Of a stretch of 64,000 bases of DNA, positions 53,574 to 62,496 are shown piece after piece. Location: positions 1,240,001 through 1,304,000 of the forward strand of contig NZ_CAMZOK010000002.1 of assembly GCF_947331465.1 (NCBI RefSeq), in the 5' to 3' direction. Positions within the stretch are counted from its first letter, which is position 1. Each line of letters begins with the position of its first letter. The translations under genes were made by a program, and so were the position numbers. The notes under the pieces are model-generated. The model was not told where the DNA came from. It ran no database searches and saw only the letters and a list, made by a program, of their open reading frames with translations. The stretch comes from Shimia sp. Alg240-R146 (GTDB lineage Bacteria > Pseudomonadota > Alphaproteobacteria > Rhodobacterales > Rhodobacteraceae).

Positions 53574-54287
53574 TCATTCTTCCAAGGTCGCGAAATACGC
53601 GGCCAGTGCGGCGATCTCCTCATCGCCAAGCCGTCCCGCAATCATCTGCATCACAGGGTGAATGCGGTGTTTGGATTTGTAGGCATGCATCGCCAGCACG
53701 AAGTCTTCTTCCGGCCAGAGCACGATGGACGGAATGCCGTCGTCCCCGCCCGCGGACTGGTGGCAGGTGGTACATTCGCCGCTCAGGTATTGGCCGTATT
53801 CAGGATCGCCCTTAAGCGCCAGAATGGCCGGATCGAGGTCATGATCGACCCCTTGCGCCGTTGGGTCAGCTTCCGGAATATCCGCCGGATTGTCTGAAAA
53901 CTGACGCAGGTAGGCGATCAAATTTGCACGATCCTCGGCCTTTTTCAGCCCAGGAAAACTCATGCGTGTGCGACTGACCATCGCTCGCGGATTTTCCAGA
54001 AACGCATCCAGTGACTCCGCGTGCCATACAAGCCCGCCGCCGCCGATGCGCTGGAAACCTTTGGAATAGTTGAACTCCTCATAGGTGGCGGCCTTGCGCC
54101 CGAACAAACCGTTCAAATGCGGCCCAATCCGATGCTCTGCCCCCTTGCCAACCTGATGACAGCCCTTGCATTTTTTGAACACCTTGGCACCCGCGTCGAC
54201 GTTGCCGCCCTGCGCAAACGCGGCACCGCCCAGCGTCGCCAAACCGGCAACGAGGGCGGCCCCGAGGATCTGTGTCACGCGGACCAT
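53574..54287 (-). CDS. soxE: SoxE, diheme c-type cytochrome
   Basis: A 237-residue exported protein (signal cleavage after AFA) with two heme sites, CKGCH near residue 40 and CTTCH near 173. The N-terminal half resembles class I cytochrome c with KMSF-type methionine ligand region (TRMSFPGLKK). It is the cytochrome partner of SoxF. It ends two bases from soxD in the same direction. Confidence 0.93.
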   Translation of the reverse strand: MVRVTQILGAALVAGLATLGGAAFAQGGNVDAGAKVFKKCKGCHQVGKGAEHRIGPHLNGLFGRKAATYEEFNYSKGFQRIGGGGLVWHAESLDAFLENPRAMVSRTRMSFPGLKKAEDRANLIAYLRQFSDNPADIPEADPTAQGVDHDLDPAILALKGDPEYGQYLSGECTTCHQSAGGDDGIPSIVLWPEEDFVLAMHAYKSKHRIHPVMQMIAGRLGDEEIAALAAYFATLEE

Positions 54288-54288
54288 A

Positions 54289-55323
54289 TCAGTCGTCTAC
54301 GCTCTTGAGGTATTCGATGATCGCGGCCACGTCGGCCTCTTTCTTGAGACCGGCAAAGCTCATCTTGGTGCCTTTCAGATAGGCCTTGGGCTTGGTCAGG
54401 AACGCGGCCATCTCGGCTTCGTCCCACATACGGCCTTCATCCGCGGCAGCTTTAAACACCTTGGAGTATTTGAAGCCGTCAATCGACGCAAAGCCACGCC
54501 CCATGATGCCATTGAGTACCGGACCAGTCTTGTTCTTGGCCTTCGCGCCCACCTGATGGCAGGCCTTGCACTTCTTAAAGACCTTCTCGCCTTTCTTGAC
54601 CAACTCGGGATCCAGCGCCGTCACGGCCTCAACAGGAGCTTCTTCTTCAACCACCTCTTCCACAACTGCTGCAGTTTGCTCTTCGCCTTCTGCCGCGCCT
54701 TCATCAGGAGTTACATCCAGAATGGACGCGCGCATGGTGATCTCGACGCTTTCCTTACAATCCGTCATGCACGGCTCAACCCGCCACATCGGATACTCCA
54801 AAGCTGCGCGGTCATCCTGAATGAAACCACCTTGATTGTGCATTTCAAACTCCGCGAAATTCTCGTGGCTCAGCTCGAAATCGTCATCCACCAGATCGTT
54901 GGAATACAGGATATAGGCCACAATGGCGTATACCTCATCCTCCGTCAGCGTCTGTGCCGCGCCAAATGGCATAGAGCGGTTCACATAGTCCCAAACTGTC
55001 GACAGATACGGCCAGTAACTGCCGACCGTCTTGACCGGATCTTTGTCCGCCAAGGTATCAAACCCACCGGCCAGAACCGGCCAGTTATCTACACCTTCGG
55101 CAAAATCACCGTGGCAGGATGCGCATTTCTCGGCAAAGACTTCCTCACCAGTGAATGCATCCCCACGGCCTTCTGGCAATCCCCGACCATCGGGCAGCAC
55201 ATCAATGTCCCACGCCGCGATCTCTTCGGGCAACGCAGGCCGCCCAAGACCCAGTGAATCGCCCGCAACAGCCGGGCTTGCCATCATCAAAACAGCGGCA
55301 GAAACCTTAAGAAACTTCGACAT
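54289..55323 (-). CDS. soxD: SoxD, diheme cytochrome subunit of sulfane dehydrogenase
   Basis: A 344-residue exported protein with two heme domains: CASCH (near residue 62) and CKACH (near 253), joined by an acidic Val/Glu-rich linker (about 208-235). The C-terminal domain has a TKMSFAGLKK methionine ligand and resembles the N-terminal half of SoxE. With SoxC it oxidises the sulfane sulfur on SoxY. It overlaps soxC by 17 bases. Confidence 0.96.
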   Translation of the reverse strand: MSKFLKVSAAVLMMASPAVAGDSLGLGRPALPEEIAAWDIDVLPDGRGLPEGRGDAFTGEEVFAEKCASCHGDFAEGVDNWPVLAGGFDTLADKDPVKTVGSYWPYLSTVWDYVNRSMPFGAAQTLTEDEVYAIVAYILYSNDLVDDDFELSHENFAEFEMHNQGGFIQDDRAALEYPMWRVEPCMTDCKESVEITMRASILDVTPDEGAAEGEEQTAAVVEEVVEEEAPVEAVTALDPELVKKGEKVFKKCKACHQVGAKAKNKTGPVLNGIMGRGFASIDGFKYSKVFKAAADEGRMWDEAEMAAFLTKPKAYLKGTKMSFAGLKKEADVAAIIEYLKSVDD

Positions 55324-56584
55324 TTTCCGCCTCCCCTTTGGCGTTCAGGTACCAAGTCTGAATACAGTTGTTGTGATAGATCGAGTTCTCGCCTCGCACT
55401 TCGCGCAGCTGGTCTTTGGTCGGCTGCACATAGCCCGTCTCGTCCATGGCGCGCGCCTGCAACAACCAGTCCTCGCCCTGCCAATCAGTGTCGAGATAGA
55501 ACCGCGTCAGCGCCTTGCTGTCGCCTTGGGTGGTGCCCAATCGCGCGGTTTCCCAAGATTTGCCGCCATCCTTGGAGACATCCACACGTGTGATGCGCCC
55601 ATGGCCGGACCATGCCAGACCCGAAATCACCAGCGGCCCGTGGCCGTGCTTGATCGGCATTTGAGGGCTTGGTGAGGTGATGACCGACTTGGCGTCCATC
55701 TCCCACGTCCATTTGCGTGCGGTGCCGTCTTCCATGACATCTGTGTATTTGCTGGTCTCTTCGCGGCTTTCTACGGCAGCGTCCGTCACCTCGATGCGAC
55801 GCAGCCACTTGATCCACATGTTGCCTTCCCAACCAGGAACAACCAGGCGCACCGGATAGCCGTGCTCTTTACGCAAGGCCTCGCCGTTTGCCTTGAACGC
55901 CACAAGCACATCGTCCAGCGCCTTTTCCATCGGAATAGAACGCCCGTTGGAACTTGCATCCGCGCCCTCGACATAGACCCACTTGTCCGCCAGATCGCCA
56001 GCAGCGCCCAGACCCGCCTCGTTCAGCAGCGCCCGCAGCGAGATGCCGGAATATTCCATGTTGTGGATCATGCCATGCGTGAACTGCACACCATTCAACT
56101 GGGCACCCGCCCATTCCATGCCGGTGTTCGCTGCACATTCGCAAAAATAGACGTGGTTCTCGCGCGGGAACCGCTCAAGATCCTCATAGGTGAACACCAG
56201 CGGCTGATCGACCAAACCGTTGATCATCAAACGGTAATCGTCTTTCTTCAGCTCGATTGCGCCGGAGTGATGGCGCTCAAACGCACAGCCCTGCGGCGTG
56301 ATCGTACCATCCAGCGCGTGAATGGGCGTAAAGTTGATCGACGAAATCGGATCCGCCGTCAGCCACGGCACATTGCGCCGCACCACGTCACTCTCAAACT
56401 CAATCGGCAGGCCATAAGGCGTTTCATCGACGCCCTCGCCGGTGAACGACGCCCAATCCTGCACTTCCGTGATCAGCGGGTCTGGTGTGCCCGCACTTGC
56501 AGCTCCCGCTGCCGTTCCTACCACCGCGGCGGCGCCCCCTTTCAGGAAGGCGCGGCGCGACGTGTTATTCAACTCATCAGCCAT
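55307..56584 (-). CDS. soxC: SoxC, molybdenum-containing sulfane dehydrogenase subunit
   Basis: A 425-residue protein of the sulfite oxidase family with a Tat signal (SRRAFLKGGAAA). The molybdenum-ligand cysteine is likely in VYFCECAANTGMEWAG; the C-terminal Mo-co dimerisation domain follows. Its presence means thiosulfate can be fully oxidised to sulfate without sulfur globules. The start at 56584 is favoured over an upstream reading because it begins the signal peptide. Confidence 0.97.
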   Translation of the reverse strand: MADELNNTSRRAFLKGGAAAVVGTAAGAASAGTPDPLITEVQDWASFTGEGVDETPYGLPIEFESDVVRRNVPWLTADPISSINFTPIHALDGTITPQGCAFERHHSGAIELKKDDYRLMINGLVDQPLVFTYEDLERFPRENHVYFCECAANTGMEWAGAQLNGVQFTHGMIHNMEYSGISLRALLNEAGLGAAGDLADKWVYVEGADASSNGRSIPMEKALDDVLVAFKANGEALRKEHGYPVRLVVPGWEGNMWIKWLRRIEVTDAAVESREETSKYTDVMEDGTARKWTWEMDAKSVITSPSPQMPIKHGHGPLVISGLAWSGHGRITRVDVSKDGGKSWETARLGTTQGDSKALTRFYLDTDWQGEDWLLQARAMDETGYVQPTKDQLREVRGENSIYHNNCIQTWYLNAKGEAENVEVS

Positions 56585-56604
56585 CGTGACTTTACCCTCT
56601 TGCC

Positions 56605-58302
56605 TTAAACACCGACCACGTCGACGCTGTTGTTCTCCTGCACCGTGACGGTGCCCTGTTTGCGAATGTGATTTTCCACGACATCCCAGATCTGCGGACC
56701 CTCGGTGCCTTCGTTGACACTGGCCCACCCAGCCACGACGTAAGACTTCGCGGGATCAATCAGCTCACCGGTTTTCAGCAAGGTCATATTGCTGATCCGC
56801 TCGCCCTGCGGCTTGTTGATGTCGATGCGATAGCCCAGACCACCGGTGCGCACCATGTCGCCACCCTGCTGGTAATAAGGGTCCGGATTAAAGATGTTGT
56901 CGGCAACGTCCTCCAAAATGACCTTGATGAATTCACCAGTCATTTCCGAGCGATAGGCCTCACCATACGTCATCGAGGTGACGTTCCAGATGTCCTCGCG
57001 GGTGATGTCCTGACCCGGGATCAGGCTTGGCCCCCACCGCACGCCGGGGCTCATTGCGATCTCTGCATCGCGCTCCGAAATCAGCGCATCACAGATCAGA
57101 TCATCCCAGCTGCCATTGAAATTTCCGCGACGATACAAAAGCGAGTCCGTCTTGCCGATCACCTCGGCCATCTCCGCCTCATAAGGTGCGCGCTGCACGT
57201 CAATCAGCTTGGACACCTCGGCATCCGGCGTGATCACATCCGAGAAAATCGGGATCAACTTGTGGCGATAACCCATCATCCGGCCGTCGCGCACATCCAG
57301 ATCGATGCGGCTCACGAATTTGCCGTTGGATCCCGACGGCACAACAATGGTCGAGCCCGACACCACCGGTTCCGGCAGCGCATCATGGGTGTGACCCGAC
57401 AGGATTACGTCGATCCCTTTCACCACCGTGGCCATTTTCTTGTCCACATCGAAACCGTTGTGAGACAGCACGACAACGCAATCCGCGCCCTTGGCTTTCA
57501 CCTCATCAACCATCTTCTGCATGTGCTCATCGCGAATACCGAAGCTGTATTCGGGGAACATCCAGCCGGGGTTGGCTATCGGCATATACGGGAAGGCCTG
57601 CCCGATCACCGCGATCTTGGCGCCACCGCGCTCAAAGAATGTGTAGGGCGGGAACAGCTCAGCAGGCTCATCCCACTCGCTGTCAAAAATGTTCTGACCC
57701 AGGGCCGCGAACGGCAGGTTTTCCACAATTTCGTTGACGCGGTCGCTGCCCAGCGTGAACTCCCAGTGAAACGTCATCGCATCAGGCTTCAGCGCGTTCA
57801 TCACATTGACCATGTCCTGGCCCTGCGTCTGATAACAAGTATAGCTGCCATGCCACGTGTCACCGCCGTCTAGCAGTAGCGCATCAGGACGGTCGGCCCG
57901 AATGGCGTTGATCACCGTCGCAACGCGGTCCAACCCGCCGACACGGCCATAACCCTGCGCAAGAGAAGAGAAATCACCAGCGCTGAGCGCGTAATGCGAG
58001 GGGGAGTTTTCCTCAATGCCATAAGCTTTGCGGAAGTCAGCGCCGGTGATGTGCGGAACCGCGCCTTTGTTGCCGCCCACCCCGATATTGACCGAAGGTT
58101 CGCGGAAATAGATCGGCTTCATCTGCGCGTGAATGTCGGTGATGTGGATCAATGAGACATTGCCGTAGGTCTGAAACTCCAACAGCTGATCTTGCGTCAA
58201 CGCCTGCTGTGCCGCCAAACGGGCCCAATTGCCAAAACCGGATGCGCCGACCAAAGCCGAAGCCGCCATCCCTACTTGCAGAAAGTCACGACGCGAGATC
58301 AT
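56605..58302 (-). CDS. soxB: SoxB, thiosulfohydrolase
   Basis: A 565-residue protein of the 5'-nucleotidase/metallophosphatase family with a Tat signal (ISRRDFLQVG). Dimanganese-site motifs: HITDIHAQMKP, DGGDTWHGS, VLSHNGFDVD and SGHTHDAL. It releases sulfate from the S-thiosulfonate on SoxY. First gene of soxBCDEF, preceded by an exact ATTC-N8-GAAT site 19 bases upstream. Confidence 0.98.
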   Translation of the reverse strand: MISRRDFLQVGMAASALVGASGFGNWARLAAQQALTQDQLLEFQTYGNVSLIHITDIHAQMKPIYFREPSVNIGVGGNKGAVPHITGADFRKAYGIEENSPSHYALSAGDFSSLAQGYGRVGGLDRVATVINAIRADRPDALLLDGGDTWHGSYTCYQTQGQDMVNVMNALKPDAMTFHWEFTLGSDRVNEIVENLPFAALGQNIFDSEWDEPAELFPPYTFFERGGAKIAVIGQAFPYMPIANPGWMFPEYSFGIRDEHMQKMVDEVKAKGADCVVVLSHNGFDVDKKMATVVKGIDVILSGHTHDALPEPVVSGSTIVVPSGSNGKFVSRIDLDVRDGRMMGYRHKLIPIFSDVITPDAEVSKLIDVQRAPYEAEMAEVIGKTDSLLYRRGNFNGSWDDLICDALISERDAEIAMSPGVRWGPSLIPGQDITREDIWNVTSMTYGEAYRSEMTGEFIKVILEDVADNIFNPDPYYQQGGDMVRTGGLGYRIDINKPQGERISNMTLLKTGELIDPAKSYVVAGWASVNEGTEGPQIWDVVENHIRKQGTVTVQENNSVDVVGV

Positions 58303-58320
58303 CAGACTGATTTTCCTTAT

Positions 58321-58336
58321 ATTCGAATATGTGAAT
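58321..58336 (-). promoter_or_regulatory. SqrR/SoxR-type operator in front of soxB
   Basis: Exact ATTC-N8-GAAT palindrome (ATTCGAATATGTGAAT) between the soxA terminator and soxB. This matches the sequence described for the persulfide-responsive repressor SqrR of R. capsulatus (from memory). It suggests soxBCDEF has its own regulated promoter. Confidence 0.6.
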
Positions 58337-58347
58337 GTGTGGATCGT

Positions 58348-58375
58348 AAAAAAGAGGCCCGACGCTCCGGGCCTC
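58348..58375 (-). terminator. Intrinsic terminator between soxA and soxB
   Basis: GAGGCCCG and CGGGCCTC form an 8-bp stem followed on the minus strand by six T, eight bases after the soxA stop. Confidence 0.88.
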
Positions 58376-58382
58376 TCAAATC

Positions 58383-59237
58383 TTAGTTGCGGACCGACGG
58401 GCCCTCAACGCTCAACCCGTTGCCGCGGGAGGCAACATAGAGTTCCAGCGCGATGAATTCTGGCGAACCGGGCTTGAATGTATGCGCCCGTGTGTCCCGC
58501 ACGCATCCCTTAAAACGGGCATGTACAGAATTCAGCTTGGTGTTTTTCAGACGGTAAGTCGGGAAACCGTTGATCTGGCCTTGGCTCAAGTGATCGGCTC
58601 GGATCATGTTGCCATAGTTGTCCTCGTGGCAATTCGCGCAGGACAATTCCAGCTGACCATAGCGGGTATAGTAGATCTCTTTACCCTGCTCCCATGTCTC
58701 TTGGGCCGGACCGTCGATCGCCACACTGATCGGCATGCCCCGGCTGACCGAAGACAGCAAACCCACCATCGCGGCCATGTCGCCTCCGGTGTATTTCAAA
58801 GGCTCAGCACCCATCTGGTTTTCGCGGCAGTCGTTGATTTGCATCTCCAACGTACGCACTTCGCCTGCGCTTTCGTTCCACTTGGGATAGACCGCGCGCA
58901 CGCCCTTGAGGTTTTCCACGTCCTCATGGCAGCTCGCACAAGCCTTGCCTTCGGTGCCTTCCGGCTTGTTCCAGTCTTCACTTGCCTTCTCGACAAAGAT
59001 CATTGCCGGGTTGTCAAAGTCATCCATCTGAAACGCTTGGGTTTCATCGGACCGGAACCGCCAGCCGGAATACACAGTGTCGACGTATTCCAGATGCTCT
59101 GGCGCCGCCGCCTCAGTTACCATCTCGATTTCGCCGTTCACAACCAGCTGGTCGTCATCGGCGTCCGCGAATGCAGTCGTGGCAGCCATCGCAGCCACAA
59201 CCGTCAATGTGCCGGCATATGTTTTTGCTCGCTTCAC
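58383..59237 (-). CDS. soxA: SoxA, diheme subunit of the SoxAX cytochrome
   Basis: A 284-residue exported cytochrome (signal cleavage after AFA). Two full heme sites are present, CASCH (C100/C103) and CANCH (C200/C203), so it is the diheme SoxA type. The catalytic cysteine ligand is C245 in FKGCVRD. With SoxX it joins thiosulfate to SoxY. The start is a GTG at 59237 with GGGAGGAG upstream; a TTG further up reads through that ribosome site and is less likely. Confidence 0.97.
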   Translation of the reverse strand: MKRAKTYAGTLTVVAAMAATTAFADADDDQLVVNGEIEMVTEAAAPEHLEYVDTVYSGWRFRSDETQAFQMDDFDNPAMIFVEKASEDWNKPEGTEGKACASCHEDVENLKGVRAVYPKWNESAGEVRTLEMQINDCRENQMGAEPLKYTGGDMAAMVGLLSSVSRGMPISVAIDGPAQETWEQGKEIYYTRYGQLELSCANCHEDNYGNMIRADHLSQGQINGFPTYRLKNTKLNSVHARFKGCVRDTRAHTFKPGSPEFIALELYVASRGNGLSVEGPSVRN

Positions 59238-59263
59238 GTGATCTCCTCCCTTTTTCCCCAAGA

Positions 59264-59593
59264 TCAGCTGACAGCGATCTGTTTGGCGGTTTCGTAGACG
59301 TCGCCGTCATCGTCATACCAAGTGAACTTGAACTCGCCGCTTTCCGGCACAGTCGCGTCAAACTGGAAATAGGGGTTTGTCGAAATCGCCGGTTCCAGCG
59401 TAACGTCGATTACGTTCTGACCGTTAAAATCGACCACGAAACGGTTGATGATCGACCGCGGGATCAGATTGCCGTCGCCGTCTTTGCGCTGGCCGCTTTC
59501 CATTTTGTGGCTGATAAGCGTCTTGATGGTGATCTCGTCGCCAGCTGCTGCTGTTTTCGGGACCTTAACGCGGGGTTTTACTCCAGATGCCAT
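59264..59593 (-). CDS. soxZ: SoxZ, sulfur carrier partner
   Basis: A 109-residue protein of the usual SoxZ size with the immunoglobulin-like fold (PRVKVPKTAAAGDEITIKTLISHKMESG, FTWYDDDGDVYE). It has no signal peptide and is exported in complex with SoxY. Directly after soxY. Confidence 0.98.
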   Translation of the reverse strand: MASGVKPRVKVPKTAAAGDEITIKTLISHKMESGQRKDGDGNLIPRSIINRFVVDFNGQNVIDVTLEPAISTNPYFQFDATVPESGEFKFTWYDDDGDVYETAKQIAVS

Positions 59594-59615
59594 GATATCT
59601 CTCCTTGTCTCTGGA

Positions 59616-60038
59616 TCAGCCGCCGCAGCCGCCGATGGTCACTTTTACGTTGGCCATTGCTTTCTGGAAGGAGCCGTCTTCCATCTGGGCAAGCGCTACA
59701 ACATTCTGGGTTTTCGCCAGCCGGATACGGGTCGATGCCGCCCGCGTCGGGTTCAGCGGACCGAAATTCACGGTCGCCACCGCAGGCGTCGGGTTGCCAT
59801 CAGCAAAAATCACAACCATCGCAGCACCCGGCGCGCTGACTTCGATCGGAACAGTGTTGCCGTTCTCCGCAATTTCAGGGGCTGTCACCACCAGATCACC
59901 CGTGCCGACTTCTGCACCTTCAGTGATCTTGGCAATTTCATCATCGGTCAGGGACGCCATCGCCGGGCTAACACCCAGTGCGGTCAAGCCCATGCCGACC
60001 GATCCCATGACAAGCAAGTCTCGCCGTGTCAGTTGCAT
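59616..60038 (-). CDS. soxY: SoxY, covalent sulfur carrier
   Basis: A 140-residue protein with a Tat signal (LTRRDLLVMG) and the C-terminal swinging arm ending IGGCGG, where C138 carries the sulfur substrate. All periplasmic Sox reactions happen on this cysteine. Followed by soxZ at 22 bases. Confidence 0.98.
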   Translation of the reverse strand: MQLTRRDLLVMGSVGMGLTALGVSPAMASLTDDEIAKITEGAEVGTGDLVVTAPEIAENGNTVPIEVSAPGAAMVVIFADGNPTPAVATVNFGPLNPTRAASTRIRLAKTQNVVALAQMEDGSFQKAMANVKVTIGGCGG

Positions 60039-60062
60039 TGTTCTCTCCTCAAGTCTTAGAAA

Positions 60063-60536
60063 TCACTCTTCTTTGAGCGTCATCAGGTAAGCGACCACAT
60101 CCTCGATCTGCTGTGCAGACAAGAGTGGTTCTACGTCTCCCTCGTGGGCTTTGCCGCTATATGCGTTGCCCAGCCGAATAAAGCCTTCGGTCTTGTAAAA
60201 AGATGGCATGACGGTTTCGTCAAACATCATCTTGGCGTTTGCCACGATCCCGCGCAGCTCCGCCTCTGTCCAGCGATCCGCGACGCCATCCAGCATCGGG
60301 CCAACCTCGCCGTGGAACGGCAACATATTCAACGCCGACACCTCGTGACAGGCGATGCAGTTGCCGGCGCCTTTGTTCATGATCTTTTCGCCGCTGGCCA
60401 CGTCGCCAGCCACGCCAGTCAGAGACTGCGCGACTGCGCCATCCTCAAACACAACTTCTGTCGGTTTGGTCTCGCTTGCCTGCGTCATTGCCGCACAGAC
60501 AGCCAATACCGCAGCTCCTCCAAATGCACGTTTCAT
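60063..60536 (-). CDS. soxX: SoxX, monoheme subunit of the SoxAX cytochrome
   Basis: A 157-residue exported cytochrome c with one heme site, CIACH (C60/C63/H64), and a methionine ligand probably in TVMPSF. Accepts electrons from SoxA. First gene of soxXYZA; an exact ATTC-N8-GAAT site lies 76 bases before the start. Confidence 0.97.
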   Translation of the reverse strand: MKRAFGGAAVLAVCAAMTQASETKPTEVVFEDGAVAQSLTGVAGDVASGEKIMNKGAGNCIACHEVSALNMLPFHGEVGPMLDGVADRWTEAELRGIVANAKMMFDETVMPSFYKTEGFIRLGNAYSGKAHEGDVEPLLSAQQIEDVVAYLMTLKEE

Positions 60537-60611
60537 GCGCCCTCCTCAAGACGATTCCTTCCGGTGTCACTCAGTAGACTACGGCACACAATCGCAAGAA
60601 CGCAACAACAA

Positions 60612-60627
60612 ATTCAATTACGTGAAT
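60612..60627 (-). promoter_or_regulatory. SqrR/SoxR-type operator in front of soxX
   Basis: Exact ATTC-N8-GAAT palindrome (ATTCAATTACGTGAAT) in the 169-base AT-rich gap between soxW and soxX. Adjacent sequence (60638-60656) contains a similar but less exact repeat with a 9-base spacer, so there may be two binding sites. No gene lies in this gap. Confidence 0.6.
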
Positions 60628-60705
60628 TTTTATATTTGTTCACATGAAGCGAATTCAGCGCAAGATTATTGCTGCAAGCGCAACCTTTTTCTGCCCCGCA
60701 GAAAC

Positions 60706-61278
60706 TTAACCGCCCTGTTCGGCAAATTTGCGGGCGTGGTACTTCTGAAACGGCTCCTCGCTGTCATAGCCCCTTTCCACCACCCAACTCAGCAGGTTCA
60801 GCGTTGTCCACTTGCCAAAGGCCCCGGGCATATTGGCTACAGCAGCCTGTGGTGCCGTGACATCTTCGGCCACCTCTTCCGGCAAGAAAATCATGTTGGG
60901 CGTGAACAAGGCCCCCCAGCGTTTGACCATGTCCTTTTCCGGCATGGTAACGCCGTCAAAATCCGTAACCTCCACATCGCCAAACATGTTGATCTGAACC
61001 ACAAAATACTTTTCGCGCAAAAGGTCTGCGACCTTTGGCACCACAAACACCTCTTCGTGCATCTTCTTGCAATAGACGCAGCCGCGCTGCTCGATCACCA
61101 ACAACATACGTTTGCCCTCTGCGTTGGCCTCTTCAAGGTCTTCGCGCAGATCCTTGAATGTGTCGCGCATCCAATCCGCCTTGTGCAAACCATCGTCACC
61201 CAATTCAGCCGCCAAAACCGGCACTGCCAGCACCACCGCTACCACAGCGGTCGCAATCCGTTTCATCAAACGTGTCAT
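60706..61278 (-). CDS. soxW: SoxW, periplasmic thioredoxin
   Basis: A 190-residue exported thioredoxin-fold protein (signal cleavage after LAA near 24). Active site CVYCKKMHEE, with the cis-proline region in TPNMIFLPEE. It takes electrons from SoxV and is thought to keep SoxY reduced. The start at 61278 follows GGGAGA; it lies 13 bases after soxV. Confidence 0.94.
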   Translation of the reverse strand: MTRLMKRIATAVVAVVLAVPVLAAELGDDGLHKADWMRDTFKDLREDLEEANAEGKRMLLVIEQRGCVYCKKMHEEVFVVPKVADLLREKYFVVQINMFGDVEVTDFDGVTMPEKDMVKRWGALFTPNMIFLPEEVAEDVTAPQAAVANMPGAFGKWTTLNLLSWVVERGYDSEEPFQKYHARKFAEQGG

Positions 61279-61291
61279 GTCAAAATCTCCC

Positions 61292-62032
61292 TCACCCAAG
61301 TCCACCAAACCAAGGCACGGTTTCCAGCATCCATTGCGCGATAACGTTCACCGAATTGGTGGCAATCAACACGCCAAACAGAATCAAAAACACGCCCATA
61401 ATCTTTTCAACCGTGCCCAAATGCCGCCGGAACCGCGCCATCCAGCGCATGAAGGGCCCGACAAACAGCGCGGCCACCACAAACGGCAACGTCATGCCGA
61501 CGCCATAGGCAAACAACAAACCCGCGCCCTGCGCAGCACTGTCCTGCCCCGCCGCCGTGAACAGGATCGCCGCCAATACCGGCCCCACACAGGGTGTCCA
61601 CCCAAAGGCAAAGGCTAGCCCAATCACATAGCCCCCCAGATAACTCACGTTCGAGGTGTTGCCGGCCTCCATGCGAAACTGCCGGTACAGAAAGCCGATC
61701 CGCACCACGCCCAGAAAATGCAGCCCCATCACGATGATCAAGGCCGCCGCCAGCCAGCGCAGCACATCAAAATATTCGCGCACCATCTGGCCAAACACTG
61801 TCGCCGTCGCGCCCAATCCCATAAACACAGTGATCACGCCCAACGCAAAACAGATCGCTGTCAGCACCGCGCGCCGCCGCACCTGCGGCGTGATTTGCGC
61901 GCTGCCCGAGATCTCCGACATGCTCACTCCGGCCAGATAACTCAGGTAGAACGGCACAATTGGCAGAATGCAGGGCGACGCAAAGGACAACAGCCCTGCC
62001 ACAAGCGCTCCCAAAAACGTGACGTCGAACAT
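61292..62032 (-). CDS. soxV: SoxV, CcdA-type thiol transporter
   Basis: A 246-residue CcdA/DsbD-like protein with six helices. The two conserved cysteines are in FASPCILPIVPFYLS and FGWTPCVGPVLAAILFTA. It passes reducing equivalents from cytoplasmic thioredoxin across the membrane to SoxW. Divergent from soxS, sharing a 74-base regulatory gap. Confidence 0.96.
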   Translation of the reverse strand: MFDVTFLGALVAGLLSFASPCILPIVPFYLSYLAGVSMSEISGSAQITPQVRRRAVLTAICFALGVITVFMGLGATATVFGQMVREYFDVLRWLAAALIIVMGLHFLGVVRIGFLYRQFRMEAGNTSNVSYLGGYVIGLAFAFGWTPCVGPVLAAILFTAAGQDSAAQGAGLLFAYGVGMTLPFVVAALFVGPFMRWMARFRRHLGTVEKIMGVFLILFGVLIATNSVNVIAQWMLETVPWFGGLG

Positions 62033-62052
62033 CGCAGGCCCAATCTTGATAA

Positions 62053-62068
62053 ATTCAAATATTAGATT
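62053..62068. promoter_or_regulatory. Possible SqrR/SoxR-type operator between soxV and soxS
   Basis: ATTC-N8-GATT, one base from the ATTC-N8-GAAT palindrome, in the 74-base AT-rich gap between divergent soxV and soxS. It would let SoxR control both its own operon and soxVW. Confidence 0.45.
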
Positions 62069-62106
62069 ATGATTGTTCGTGAATTCAGGTCAACAGGGAG
62101 AGTTGC

Positions 62107-62493
62107 GTGCTGCGTTCCATAAAAGCACTGCTTATAGGCGTGGTGCTTCTCTTGCCGTCTGCGGCGTTTGCCGACACCTATCTTCTCATGGCCGAGGAGA
62201 AAGGCTGTATGTATTGCGCGCAGTGGAACGCCGAGATCGGTCCTATTTATCCCAAAACCGACGAAGGCCGCGCTGCACCGTTGGTGCGCTATGACCTACA
62301 CACCGACAAACCCAAGGTGGAGTTCTCCGGACGCGTACACTATACGCCAACCTTCATTCTGATCGTCGACGATCAGGAAGTTGGTCGCATCGAGGGCTAC
62401 CCCGGAGAGGATTTTTTTTGGGGATTGCTTGCTAAATTGCTGGAACGCGCCGACATTGATTCAAATTCGCAACCCCGCCACTCCGGGACATGA
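62107..62493 (+). CDS. soxS: SoxS, periplasmic thioredoxin-like protein
   Basis: A 128-residue exported thioredoxin-fold protein (signal cleavage after AFA near 22) with the active site C34-MY-C37. In Paracoccus SoxS is needed for full Sox activity, probably by reducing SoxY. It begins with GTG at 62107 with GGGAGAG just upstream. The stop is three bases before soxR. Confidence 0.93.
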   Translation: MLRSIKALLIGVVLLLPSAAFADTYLLMAEEKGCMYCAQWNAEIGPIYPKTDEGRAAPLVRYDLHTDKPKVEFSGRVHYTPTFILIVDDQEVGRIEGYPGEDFFWGLLAKLLERADIDSNSQPRHSGT

Positions 62494-62496
62494 CAG

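Noticed and set aside
52225-53661. 478-residue plus-strand frame opposite soxF
   Set aside because: Mirror of a conserved gene, His/Arg-rich, no domain, and crosses the soxF-soxE junction.
60638-60656. Third exact SoxR operator before soxX
   Set aside because: The spacer is nine instead of eight bases and the first half is GTTC, so it is noted only as a weaker repeat.
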